Shown here in pieces: positions 1-9,261 of a DNA stretch of 64,000 bases. Below the pieces are notes generated by a model, which ran no database searches, was not told the origin of the DNA, and was given only the letters and a program-made list of their open reading frames with translations. This stretch comes from Akkermansiaceae bacterium. GTDB taxonomy: Bacteria > Verrucomicrobiota > Verrucomicrobiia > Verrucomicrobiales > Akkermansiaceae. The first letter of the stretch is position 1, and each line of letters begins with the position of its first letter. Made by a program: the position numbers and the translations under genes. Location: positions 1 to 64,000 of the forward strand of contig JAPKCM010000004.1 in assembly GCA_028822935.1 (NCBI GenBank), written 5' to 3'.

Positions 1-293
1 ACCCAGGCCATCGCGGTATAGACTTCACTACCGTCTCCACCGCCCAAGCCGAGCTGGGTTCCAGTGAGGCCAGTTTGGATGTAGCCATCATTCGCTCCGG
101 TGCGGTTTCCCTGCCAAGCGTTTCCTGATACGCCAGCGGCGAAGGTGCCTCCACCTACCACAGTTCCGTCTCCACCGGTTCCGCTATTGGCCGCGGTGTT
201 GTCATCAAAGGTATAGTGAACGAGGAGTGCGGCGTTTGCTATTGAGGCCCCCAAAAGAGGCGCTGCCGCTAATATAATTAGTCTATTTTTCAT
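1..293 (-). CDS. Secreted protein with LamG/concanavalin-like N-terminus, partial (runs off window start)
   Basis: Reverse complement reads MKNRLIILAAAPLLGASIANAALLVHYTFDDNTAANSGTGGDGTVVGGGTFAAGVSGNAWQGN...; signal peptide then LHYTFDD-type LamG start. Confidence 0.75.
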   Translation of the reverse strand, partial: MKNRLIILAAAPLLGASIANAALLVHYTFDDNTAANSGTGGDGTVVGGGTFAAGVSGNAWQGNRTGANDGYIQTGLTGTQLGLGGGDGSEVYTAMAW

Positions 294-560
294 AATTCTT
301 CGGTTTGCATGTGAATCGTCAAAACCGCTTATAACTTAAGCGATCTGCTCCTTCTAAGTAAACAGTGGATCAGTTGCAACTCAAAAGTTGAGGAAAATTA
401 ACAGGGAAATTAGCAAAGATTAACAATAACCCCTTAGATGATAGGAGGGCGGGGCGGTTTTAGAATTCTAGCACATAAATTTTAGAGTTACAGAGGCGGG
501 GGGGGGCTAGTCTGGTTTTACAACAAACTGACTATAAGTGAAAAAAACCACCGCCTCTGC

Positions 561-740
561 GTGGAAGATCGCAAAGTAATTCACAACATAAATAAAGGCG
601 GTTTTGGCCAGGCTGAGATCGGGCAATCGACCGTGAGTAAGGAACTTTCGCGAAACAAGGGTAAGAGAGGATATCGATCCAAGCAGCCTGATGATCTGGC
701 CAAGGAGAGACAGGAGCTTAAAAGGGCACTCCCGACATCA
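561..740 (+). pseudogene. IS30-family transposase N-terminal remnant
   Basis: Translation EDRKVIHNINKGGFGQAEIGQSTVSKELSRNKGKRGYRSKQPDDLAKERQ resembles the IS30 HTH (STISRELRRNRGxRGYRPKQA); only the N-terminus is present. Confidence 0.7.
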
Positions 741-883
741 CCCCGTAAACCGGAGAGAAAAACGCCCTCACTCATATCACCTATGATGGAGTCAACCAAG
801 TCGCCCTCACCTGGCGATCGCTCCCCGGCGTCCCCGTAAATCAGCAACCCTTCTTCCTGAGAATCATCGAAGTCGCTCGTTAG
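741..883 (+). pseudogene. C-terminal remnant of a secreted/surface protein
   Basis: Frame reads GEKNALTHITYDGVNQVALTWRSLPGVPVNQQPFFLRIIEVAR*, a plausible C-terminal tail with no N-terminal part, abutting the IS30 remnant. Confidence 0.35.
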
Positions 884-1061
884 CCCCAATCGGGATGAAC
901 TAATGTAGCCCCGAGGCAAAGCGACGCCCTGGGTTTTCCGTCCCCACATCCAATGTAGCCCACCGTCAACACTCCGCCGCAGCCCTCTCCTTAGCCCCGC
1001 CGCACCAAACCCCCATGATTTGCGTGTTAGATTTCCTGATTTATGGAATAATCGTATTCTG

Positions 1062-1265
1062 ATGGCCTTCCGCTTGCTAATCCTCCTCTTTGGCTCCCTG
1101 TCCGCTCCCCTCTCAACAACCAGCGTGGATTTCAAAAAGGAAGTCGCTCCCTTCTTTGCGGACAACTGCCTCAAATGCCTCAAATGCCACGGCGCTACAA
1201 AACAGCCCCCCTTTCGAGCCCCTCCGCTCCGGCCCAAAGGCGGCTTCAAGGCCCTCCCGCTATAA
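1062..1265 (+). pseudogene. Truncated planctomycete/verrucomicrobial cytochrome-c-like protein N-terminus
   Basis: MAFRLLILLFGSLSAPLSTTSVDFKKEVAPFFADNCLKCLKCHGATK has a signal peptide and CxxCH; sequence then runs into the dispersed repeat (RPKGGFKALPL*). Confidence 0.6.
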
Positions 1266-1285
1266 GAAAATTCCTAGCAGTCAGT
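1206..1285 (+). repeat. Dispersed repeat core, copy A
   Basis: ctccggcccaaaggcggcttcaaggccctcccgctataagaaaattcctagcagtcagt; matches copies at 5143, 7929 and 10806 (reverse). Confidence 0.85.
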
Positions 1286-1325
1286 TCAAGGTTACCAATC
1301 TCACCTGCTCGATTGAGCCCGAAAA

Positions 1326-2711
1326 CTACTCCGTCAACTGCTTCACGCGGTAAAATGTCTTTTTGGCTTCATCTGCAGGAGTGGTGAAGCTCGTTGTATC
1401 ACCTTCTGAATCGATATCGTCATCTAGTTCAAGCCACGATTTCAAATCAATTGAAGAATCTATGGCGTAGCGAGCACCCTCAACGGACGACCACGACAAG
1501 GTAACCGTCCCGCCAGCATTGCGTTCGACCGAGAAAATCTCGAAGCCCTCTTGAACGTTCGCAGCTCCAGTATTGATCAGCCTCAAGTTATCGAGATAGA
1601 GGTTCACCGGTGTCCCCCAAGGCTGGCTACTGTTATGAATAACCGTAATTATGGGAAGAAAATCCCATTCCACCAGTCCAAGATTGATGACGCGCGTTCT
1701 GACGTTCCCATCACGGGCCCACGACTCAGTCACACCCATTCCCGGTCCACCTGGATTGAGTGTTTCTTGAAACCAGTTCACCGTCGCCCCTTCAGTCTCT
1801 ACAATCCAATCCCACGCGAGAGAATACTGTAACCGCTCCTCCTGAGGCAGCTGAAGGATTCCCTCTAATGCTGGATAAGAATCCAACTGGATTGAGAAGT
1901 CCTGCTGGTAACCGCCAGAGGTGTCCGAGAGGACAAACTTCGCACTCCCTGAACCCTCGGTAATATACAACGCATTCGCATTAATGGTGGGAGCATCAAT
2001 CACCCGCGGTCCCTTTTGCTGCAACGAATCGAGCCCCTCCTCAAACGAATCGAGCACCGTCACTTCTGTCACTCCGCCTTCAGGCTTCGTGTCCAGAAGA
2101 CGAATGTTGTCGACATAAATATCCATTGGAAGAGTAGAGTTCCCATTGAAAATGAATCGCATAAACGTTTGATCACCATTGTCGCCCTCAAGAGCCAATA
2201 AGAATCCTTCCGGCAATCCGGCACCAAGATCGTAAGTCATCGTCACCGCTTGATTCCCTCCTCCCCATTCTATTTGAATGCCAGTATGATACCCTCCAAT
2301 ATTGAGTGGATTGTTCGACCAGCCAGCGTCAGACTCCAACTTGTCCCAGGTGATATCGTAGAGCAGGTAGTAGCGCCCTAATTCTGATGAATCTTCCAAT
2401 TCTTCAACAACGCCCTCGAGGATCGCCGTCGATTCTGGCGAGAGCAAAACACTGAAGTCGTCCTTCCAGCCACTGACCGCCTCAAAACTCACTTTCAGTG
2501 CTTTTTCACCGTCAGTGATTTGATCATAATCATTGATCTCAGACTGCGCAAAGGCCGTGATCCTACGGTCATCTTCTGCAGCAATATGGTAAACATTCTC
2601 AATGTTTTCTTCGAACGACTCCAAAAGTGTCACTGTTTCAGCTCCGGCAATTCCTGTCATAGCCAATCCCGCCACAACAAATCCTATCTTACCGATCATC
2701 GCATTATTCAT
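1326..2711 (-). CDS. Secreted protein with two tandem carbohydrate-binding-like domains and a short C-terminal domain
   Basis: 461 aa, signal peptide; internal duplication VTLLESFEE.../VTVLDSFEE..., MDIYVDNIRLLDT/VNLYLDNLRLINT. Confidence 0.8.
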   Translation of the reverse strand: MNNAMIGKIGFVVAGLAMTGIAGAETVTLLESFEENIENVYHIAAEDDRRITAFAQSEINDYDQITDGEKALKVSFEAVSGWKDDFSVLLSPESTAILEGVVEELEDSSELGRYYLLYDITWDKLESDAGWSNNPLNIGGYHTGIQIEWGGGNQAVTMTYDLGAGLPEGFLLALEGDNGDQTFMRFIFNGNSTLPMDIYVDNIRLLDTKPEGGVTEVTVLDSFEEGLDSLQQKGPRVIDAPTINANALYITEGSGSAKFVLSDTSGGYQQDFSIQLDSYPALEGILQLPQEERLQYSLAWDWIVETEGATVNWFQETLNPGGPGMGVTESWARDGNVRTRVINLGLVEWDFLPIITVIHNSSQPWGTPVNLYLDNLRLINTGAANVQEGFEIFSVERNAGGTVTLSWSSVEGARYAIDSSIDLKSWLELDDDIDSEGDTTSFTTPADEAKKTFYRVKQLTE

Positions 2712-2896
2712 TGCTTATACGCTAACAAACTGTTAATGAATAGTCAATAGGAAATCTATTACAATTAGCGCAACCAGATCTCAAAGAAAACCTGCTCAGG
2801 ACCGTCCGGGTGGTGTGTCGGCCGTGTGCCTTTTAAATCTCTTCGGAGATCCTCCAGCCTTTCGCTTTTCTAGACCAACCTTGGTCAAACTAAAAT

Positions 2897-4189
2897 CTAG
2901 TCTCCGAAGCAATAGAGGCTCTTGGTCGTGCGCAGGTAAAGTTTGTCATCGAGGGGTATCGGCGTCGCGACAATCCCTCCTTCAAACGTCGCACTGTGGA
3001 GCAATTTGAATCCTTCGGGTCCAATCTTGCCGCAAAAGAGAGTTCCATCCTCTCGTCCACAGTAGAGAAGATTCCCCGCTAGCACGGGCGAGGAATAAAA
3101 ATTCTTGCTCGAGCGGGGAAGCTTCTCTGTCCAAATGTCCTTACCCGTTTTGAGGTCGAGGCAATGGATCACTCCACGGTCGGTGAGAAGATAGAGACGC
3201 CCCTTGTCCGCGACCGGAGAAGGACAATCCGCTCCGATCCCATTCCTCTCCCAAAGACGATGCGTCGCGGTAATATCGCCTTTGCCACCAAGCTTGACTC
3301 CAGCTAAAAATTTCGTGCGACCGTAGGGCACCGCAGCAATGCCATCACTCAGTGCCGGTGAAGCAATCACTCGCCACATCGCCTTGTCATTGGGATTGAA
3401 TCCGCCACAACTCCACACGGGCTTGCCGGAATTGGCATCGTGAGCGGTGAGATGGTCTGCTCCCCAGGTCACCAGAACCTGACGACCATCTTGATCGATA
3501 AGCTGGGGCGTGGTGTAGGCTTGATCGGTTTCTGTCTGGGTCTTGTAATTGCGATCTGATTTCCAGGCGATATTGCCTGTCTTTTTGTCGCAAGCTACCA
3601 GATAGGAACTCCCCTCGTGCAACACCGCGACCACAACATACTTCTCTGTCAGGACCGGTGAGGAACCCAAAGGCCACCACAAAGTGTCTTTCCCATACTT
3701 TTCCTGAAGATTGATCTCCCATTGTTTTTCCCCGGCGTGAGTGAACGAAGCCAGGCGACCGCTTTGGAAATAGGAAAAAATATGCGTTCCATCGCCCACC
3801 GGAGATGGATTGCTGGTACTTCCGTTGCGGTGCTCCCGCTGTCCCTTGCCCTCCGGTCCCAGAGTCTTGCGCCAAAGCTCCTTTCCCTTGAGGTTTAGAC
3901 AAACCACTCCGTCCTTCCCTTCGATCGGGCTCGTCATGAAAAGTCGATCACCGGAGATGGTGGGAGTGGAAGTCCCCTTGCCCGGTAGCTCGTATTTCCA
4001 AAGCACATTCTCCTTCTCGCCAAATTTGGTTGGGTAATCACCCGAAGGAGCAACTCCATTTCCCTGGGGGCCACGCCACTGGGGCCAGTCATCCGCCTGC
4101 GCATAGGGTAGGACAGAGGCCAGAAGAAGCGGGACGTTAACCAACTTCGGAGAAACGATCAGATGACGGAAAAAGGGGCGGAGTTTCAT
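2897..4189 (-). CDS. PQQ-like beta-propeller repeat secreted protein
   Basis: ADDWPQWRGPQGNGVAP... and repeated GxLYCGREDGTLFCG-type blades; start chosen at MKLRPFFRHL before the signal peptide. Confidence 0.85.
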   Translation of the reverse strand: MKLRPFFRHLIVSPKLVNVPLLLASVLPYAQADDWPQWRGPQGNGVAPSGDYPTKFGEKENVLWKYELPGKGTSTPTISGDRLFMTSPIEGKDGVVCLNLKGKELWRKTLGPEGKGQREHRNGSTSNPSPVGDGTHIFSYFQSGRLASFTHAGEKQWEINLQEKYGKDTLWWPLGSSPVLTEKYVVVAVLHEGSSYLVACDKKTGNIAWKSDRNYKTQTETDQAYTTPQLIDQDGRQVLVTWGADHLTAHDANSGKPVWSCGGFNPNDKAMWRVIASPALSDGIAAVPYGRTKFLAGVKLGGKGDITATHRLWERNGIGADCPSPVADKGRLYLLTDRGVIHCLDLKTGKDIWTEKLPRSSKNFYSSPVLAGNLLYCGREDGTLFCGKIGPEGFKLLHSATFEGGIVATPIPLDDKLYLRTTKSLYCFGD

Positions 4190-4390
4190 AGTGGTGAAAA
4201 ATGCCAAATCAGACCGGACACTGCAAGCTCGACCTCGGGAATCCGGGATTTCGGAACGATCTTTCCATTTCGACAAAGGGACGATAATCGAGAGCTGACA
4301 ACGGCCCCCTTGGATCATCTGGTCGATATATCCTGAAAGCCCCCGGAATCGAAGCGCTTCTTCGTTTCCCAATTCCATCAAGCTCCCTTA

Positions 4391-4506
4391 TCTAAAGGGA
4401 ACACCTTGCCTTTTAGTCCATCGTGCTAACAATGTGCTACCATTCAGTGAAAGTCCGTGACGTTCCGGATTGTCCTTTGAGGGATTTGAAGATCAAACGC
4501 CCCCGC
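4391..4506 (+). repeat. Extended dispersed repeat module, copy E
   Basis: Shares tccatcgtgctaacaatgtgctaccatTcagtga...gtgacgttccggattgtcctttgagggatttgaagatcaaacg with the reverse complement of 10880-11058. Confidence 0.85.
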
Positions 4507-4817
4507 AGTCCCCGCAGAAAAGCCGATTAATTTTTTTCAACACCCTATTATATATAGACCAACCCACCGAAAAAACCGCACCCCACCGGTGGCGTGTCTC
4601 CCCTTTTACAGAGATCCACCGAAGGCGATTCACCCCTCCCCTTTCCTGATTGGGTGATACTGCTTACGGGGGATCGGCAACTCAAAAATCTAAGTAACAC
4701 AAAGCCGGCCTCTAGCGCGCATGAAGAACTAAGCCGTCTCTTAGTCGCTGCATTATAAACGACTACTCGGATTGTAATGTCTCGCGGCAGGTTACTTCGA
4801 CATAATCACACACATCT

Positions 4818-5198
4818 ATGAAATACTCTAAGCTCTCTAACAAATCCTTTACCGCAACAATGAAACACCTACTCCTGATGGCTTTCGCTATCCTAACGAT
4901 TGGCTGTGGTGAGAAGAAGTCAGAAGACGTTAATCTAGACGAATTGGGAGTCAGAGAGGGTGTCGCTTATCTCAAAAACTCGGATAGTCCTTATACAGGA
5001 AAAGTTTTTGAGTTTCACGACAACGGGCAGAAAAAGTCAGAAATCACCTTGAAAGACGGCAAGGAGGATGGACTCTCGGTAACTTGGCACGAAAACGGGC
5101 AAAAAGAGTCAGAATATAACTACAAAGACGGTAAGTTTGATGGCCCCTTCCGGTCCAAGGGCGGCTTCAAGGCCCTCCCGCCAAAAGCAAATTCCTAG
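4818..5198 (+). pseudogene. MORN/YwqK-type lipoprotein, 3' truncated by repeat
   Basis: Lipobox-like ILTIGCGEK; repeats FHDNGQKKSEITLKDGKEDG / WHENGQKESEYNYKDGKFDG; C-terminus FRSKGGFKALPPKANS is encoded by the repeat. Confidence 0.7.
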
Positions 5199-5200
5199 CA
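5143..5200 (+). repeat. Dispersed repeat core, copy B
   Basis: ccccttccggtccaagggcggcttcaaggccctcccgccaaaagcaaattcctagca. Confidence 0.85.
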
Positions 5201-5280
5201 TTACAAAAATTAAGTAAAATTGTAATGGGATTGGAGTCTTTTTTTTAATAATATATAGCCTCGGATAATTAAGATAAATT

Positions 5281-5898
5281 ATGAACGCTTTATGGGATTT
5301 TTATATAAGCTACGAACCTGCGATGCGGACTTTCGTAGGGCTTGGTGCCGTTTCCAGTTTAGTTCTGTTCATTCAAATGATTGTCATCCTGCTTGGCGGT
5401 TCGGACTTGGATTTTGATCTTGGTGAGGTTGGCGAAGGTGGTGCGACCGGAATCTTTTCGATTCGCAGTATCGGTTCCTTTTTCACAGGTTTCGGGTGGA
5501 CCGGAGCAATGTTTCTGCAGAACGGTCACTCCGTTGGAGTTGCCACTCTTGCAGCTACCTTGGTCGGCTCTTTAATACTTGCAGGGTTCCTAGGCCTAAT
5601 GAGTTGGCTACATAACTTTAAATCAGATGGAACCGTGAATTATAAGAACGCGGTCGGCAATGTTGGCAGCGTTTATATCCCCATTCCTCCAAAGAGAAAA
5701 GGAATGGGGCAGATTCAAGTCGAGGTTCAGGGGCGGCTTTCTGTGGTCAATGCTGTCAGTGACAGCGAAGAGAAGATTGAGAATCGAACTGCGGTCAGGG
5801 TCGACAGTCTCGTGGACTCGAGGACGTTGCTCGTTGTAACTTTAGAGGAAGAAGCTTTGAAGGAGAAAAAAATAAGTCCCACCGAACTACAAGAATAA
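5281..5898 (+). CDS. NfeD/YqiJ-like membrane protein (flotillin partner)
   Basis: Several TM segments then a soluble OB-like C-terminal domain (NAVGNVGSVYIPIPP...GRLSVVNAVSD), directly upstream of flotillin. Confidence 0.7.
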   Translation: MNALWDFYISYEPAMRTFVGLGAVSSLVLFIQMIVILLGGSDLDFDLGEVGEGGATGIFSIRSIGSFFTGFGWTGAMFLQNGHSVGVATLAATLVGSLILAGFLGLMSWLHNFKSDGTVNYKNAVGNVGSVYIPIPPKRKGMGQIQVEVQGRLSVVNAVSDSEEKIENRTAVRVDSLVDSRTLLVVTLEEEALKEKKISPTELQE

Positions 5899-5932
5899 AA
5901 CAAAAAAACTAACACCTAAAAAAAATAGAAAA

Positions 5933-7363
5933 ATGGATTTAACACTAATATTAGTAATTTCAGTAATTGTCATCGGACTCGGGACGATAATATTTTTCTT
6001 TTCGCGATACCAGAAGTGTCCCTCGGACAGAATTTTGGTCATTTACGGAAAGACAGGAGGGGAGGGAAGATCTTCGAATTGCATGCACGGTGGTGCTGCC
6101 TTTGTGTGGCCGGTCATTCAGGCGTTCGAGTATCTGGACTTAACCCCTATGTCGATCGAGATCCCTCTGGAGGGAGCTCTTTCGAAGCAGAACATCAGGG
6201 TTAATACACCCTCAACCTTCACGGTAGGTATTTCCACTGAAGCTGGAGTGATGAGCAACGCGGCCGAGCGTCTACTAGGACAAAATCTTTCGCAGATTAG
6301 CAACCTTGCCAAGGAAATCATCTACGGACAGATGCGTGTGGTAATTGCGACGATGGACATTGAGGCAATCAACGCGGACCGCGATGTCTTGATTGAAAAA
6401 ATCAGAGACGGTGTTGAGGTCGAGTTGACGAAGGTCGGCCTGAAGCTGATTAATGTGAATATTCAGGACATCACGGATGAGTCGGGATACATTGAGGCTT
6501 TGGGTAAAGAAGCTTCTTCCAGGGCTATTAACGATGCGAAAGTTCAGGTCGCGCAGCGAGAGAGAGACGGAAACATTGGTCAAGCTGATGCGCAGAGAGA
6601 CCAAAGAATTCAGGTTTCTGCAGCGCAAGCGCAGGCCGTTGAAGGGGAAAACCTTGCAAAAGTAAAAGTAGCCGAGTCTGACGCGGCAAGGCGAGAGAAG
6701 GAGGCTGAGGCCGAAAGACTCGCTTCTGCAGCAGAGAAAGTGAAGCAGGCTCAGGCGCTCGAGGAAGCTTATACTTCAGAGCAAAAAGCAGAGGTGGAGC
6801 GTGCGGAAAGGGACAAGTCAACCCAATACGCTGACGTGGTTGTGCCGGCCGAAATTGAGAAGCAAAAGATTGAAACGCTCGCCGAAGCAGACGCGGAAAA
6901 AACTCGTAGACTTAAGAAGGGTGAAGCTGATGGCATTCAATCAGTGATGGAAGCTGAGGCCAAGGGCATTCTAGCAACTCTCCAGAGTAAGGCGCAGGGA
7001 TTTAGTGACATTGTCAAGGCTGCAGGAGGAGCCGCAGATGATGCTACTTTGCTTCTTGTTACAGAGCAGTTGCCGGCACTTGTTGAAGAACAGGTCAAGG
7101 CAATCTCTAACTTGAAGATTGATTCGGTCACGGTCTGGGACTCGGGAAAGGGTGAAGGGGGGAAGACTGACACTGCCAACTTCGTGTCCGGCCTTGTGGG
7201 TGCGCTTCCTCCATTACACGCATTGACCAAGAACGTTGGAATTGAATTACCTGAGTTTCTTGGGAAGTTAAGTGATAATCCGGTAGGGGCGGCTAAAATA
7301 ATTGAGAAGGCAAAAGCAAAGACAGTGGATCATGCGCCTGAAGTTCCAGGAGCTGAAGCTTAA
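5933..7363 (+). CDS. Flotillin/SPFH-domain protein (YqiK-like)
   Basis: N-terminal TM, SPFH domain (ILVIYGKTGGEGRSSNCMHGGAAFVWPVIQAFEYLDLTPMSIEIPLEGALSKQNIRVNTPSTFTVGIST), Ala/Glu-rich coiled coil. Confidence 0.9.
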   Translation: MDLTLILVISVIVIGLGTIIFFFSRYQKCPSDRILVIYGKTGGEGRSSNCMHGGAAFVWPVIQAFEYLDLTPMSIEIPLEGALSKQNIRVNTPSTFTVGISTEAGVMSNAAERLLGQNLSQISNLAKEIIYGQMRVVIATMDIEAINADRDVLIEKIRDGVEVELTKVGLKLINVNIQDITDESGYIEALGKEASSRAINDAKVQVAQRERDGNIGQADAQRDQRIQVSAAQAQAVEGENLAKVKVAESDAARREKEAEAERLASAAEKVKQAQALEEAYTSEQKAEVERAERDKSTQYADVVVPAEIEKQKIETLAEADAEKTRRLKKGEADGIQSVMEAEAKGILATLQSKAQGFSDIVKAAGGAADDATLLLVTEQLPALVEEQVKAISNLKIDSVTVWDSGKGEGGKTDTANFVSGLVGALPPLHALTKNVGIELPEFLGKLSDNPVGAAKIIEKAKAKTVDHAPEVPGAEA

Positions 7364-7392
7364 ACATAACAATTAATTATTTAATTAATGAT

Positions 7393-7427
7393 AAGTGGCG
7401 GCCCTTGCGGGCTGCCACTTTTTTATT
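7393..7427 (+). terminator. Rho-independent terminator after the NfeD-flotillin pair
   Basis: aagtggcggcccttgcgggctgccacttttttatt: GC-rich stem-loop plus T tract. Confidence 0.8.
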
Positions 7428-7437
7428 ATAGATTCAG

Positions 7438-7922
7438 TTATTTTGCAACGAGCTTTAAAAAGCTTTTCTTAGCCTCTTCCGATACAATTAAAAAGAAAGT
7501 GTCTCCAACTTCAATCATATCTGTTACCCTCGGCAACTTTTGCGTGGATACCCTTAATAACGGCTACAAAAATAGAGCCTGGAGGGAGGGAGATTTCACC
7601 AACGGTCTTGCCTGCCACTTTGGACTTTTCTCTGATTGTTGTTTCGATTATTTCACCTGCTGGAATTTTCTTCACAATGTGATATTTGTCTGAAGTGATG
7701 AAGCGCATCAATTCCCGTCTCACCACTTCTCTAGGACTAATCACTTCCTTGATTCCGAGTTGGCTCTTTGCTTGGTTCACTGCATTTGCATAATCTGTTC
7801 TGTGGATGAGAGGAATGCAGCTCTTCGTTCCAAGGTTCTTTGCTTGGAGGCAAGTCATTACGTTATCTTCATCACTGTGTGTTGTTGCTACAAAGAAATC
7901 TGCTATTCCTATCTGTTCTTCC
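7438..7922 (-). pseudogene. trkA: trkA C-terminal fragment, 5' truncated and frameshifted
   Basis: EEQIGIADFFVATTHSDEDNVMTCLQAKNLGTKSCIPLIHRTDYANAV...SPREVVRRELMRFITSDKYHIVKKIPAGEI; frame breaks near 7525 and continues TDMIEVGDTFFLIVSEEAKKSFLKLVAK*; N-terminus ends at the repeat. Confidence 0.8.
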
Positions 7923-7928
7923 CGCCAA

Positions 7929-8003
7929 CCCCCTCCCCCCTTTGCTCCGGTCCAAGGGCAGATTCAAGGCCCTCCCGCCAAAAGAAAATTCCTAGCAGTC
8001 AGT
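7929..8003 (+). repeat. Dispersed repeat core, copy C
   Basis: ccccctcccccctttgctccggtccaagggcagattcaaggccctcccgccaaaagaaaattcctagcagtcagt. Confidence 0.85.
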
Positions 8004-8285
8004 ATGAAAGAAGAAAGTAAAAATCATGCTCTAGCAACTAAACTGTCTAATCGAGGAGCTGGATTGTTTCTAGCAGGTATATTACTTAGCTTACTCTTAC
8101 TGGATCCTGGCATCGGAGGAATAACCCTTATATCTTCTTTCTTTCTAGGAGTTATTGCATGCTGCCTCGGTATCTCCGCAAAGAATACCCGAGCAATTAT
8201 TGTAGGAGCTGTTCCCGCTATATTGGTTATTGTGTTTATGATCATTAGTACAATTGCAATGAATAATGGTATGGTTGTTGAATAA
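8004..8285 (+). CDS. Small membrane protein, unknown function
   Basis: MKEESKNHALATKLSNRGAGLFLAGILLSLLLLDPGIGG...; two to three hydrophobic segments; starts directly at the edge of repeat copy C. Confidence 0.55.
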   Translation: MKEESKNHALATKLSNRGAGLFLAGILLSLLLLDPGIGGITLISSFFLGVIACCLGISAKNTRAIIVGAVPAILVIVFMIISTIAMNNGMVVE

Positions 8286-8319
8286 GGAACTCCGATATAA
8301 TTAGGTATGGAACGAAAGA

Positions 8320-9207
8320 CTATTCAGCAACCAGCCCCCTTTCTCCCCTCCGGTAGGATACGGAAATTTCTCGTAGGAGGAGCAAGAGTGGGATGAGCCA
8401 GTGCGGGGTGCGGACGAGGGCCTCGATCAGCCAGGGGTCCAGTCCGTATCGAGGGAGCTCGGTATCGTAGTAGGCTAAGATGCGAGCGAGGGTGGTCAGG
8501 CCTCCCCAGCAGGCCATGTAGGCCAGGGCAGCCCGCCGTGTGATGGGCAGGAAGATGAGCGCGACGACGATAAAATCGAGCCAGCCGACAATTTTCAAAA
8601 ACATGAGGCTGGCCGTTTCCGAGAGAGGTAAGATTTCGGTCATCATCATCCGAAACTCCAGAGGCACGCTGTAGTAACCTACTGCATAGAGTCCGTGACC
8701 GGTGAAGGTAGAGGCGGCGGCGATGAGGAGAATCCACTTTATGACATTTTCACGTCTCACCGAGGTGGTCTTTGCCCCCAGGAGAATAAGGAGAGCAATG
8801 GGGCTGGCAATCTGGAGGGCGTATTCCATTCCGATACCAGCCTGCATGTCTTTTGCGACCCAGCGTGAGAAGGCGTCGAGGATGACGATGACGATTCCAG
8901 GGAGCAGGAGCCATCGCATCCAGCTTACCCGTGAGATCCCGGAAAGCCACGGAAGGAGTGCGGAGATGACTAGGAAGATCCCTATCGCATCCAGGGTGGG
9001 GCTGATCCAGGCATCAGAAGTGCGCGCAAAATGACTCCAGGTGATGTCAAAATTTTTAAGGACCGGAGTCCACCAAGCTTCTTGCCAAATGAGTTCGCGG
9101 ATGGGGCTATCCCAGCGCCAGGTTAGCCAACCTCGCGCGAGGAAGATGAGGCTAACGACAAGCTGCAAGGTTCCTTTGCTGAGAAGGTCCGTTTTATTCC
9201 TCATCAT
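8320..9207 (-). CDS. Multi-pass membrane protein, unknown function
   Basis: 295 aa, many hydrophobic helices. Confidence 0.75.
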   Translation of the reverse strand: MMRNKTDLLSKGTLQLVVSLIFLARGWLTWRWDSPIRELIWQEAWWTPVLKNFDITWSHFARTSDAWISPTLDAIGIFLVISALLPWLSGISRVSWMRWLLLPGIVIVILDAFSRWVAKDMQAGIGMEYALQIASPIALLILLGAKTTSVRRENVIKWILLIAAASTFTGHGLYAVGYYSVPLEFRMMMTEILPLSETASLMFLKIVGWLDFIVVALIFLPITRRAALAYMACWGGLTTLARILAYYDTELPRYGLDPWLIEALVRTPHWLIPLLLLLREISVSYRRGERGLVAE

Positions 9208-9261
9208 ATCCTACTCTCGGTTTTTGTGGCAAGGGGGCCACGCTTTCCTCGGTGGGTTTTT

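Noticed and set aside
581-1249. 222-aa minus-strand ORF
   Set aside because: Lies antisense to the IS30 and cytochrome remnants; no recognisable motif.
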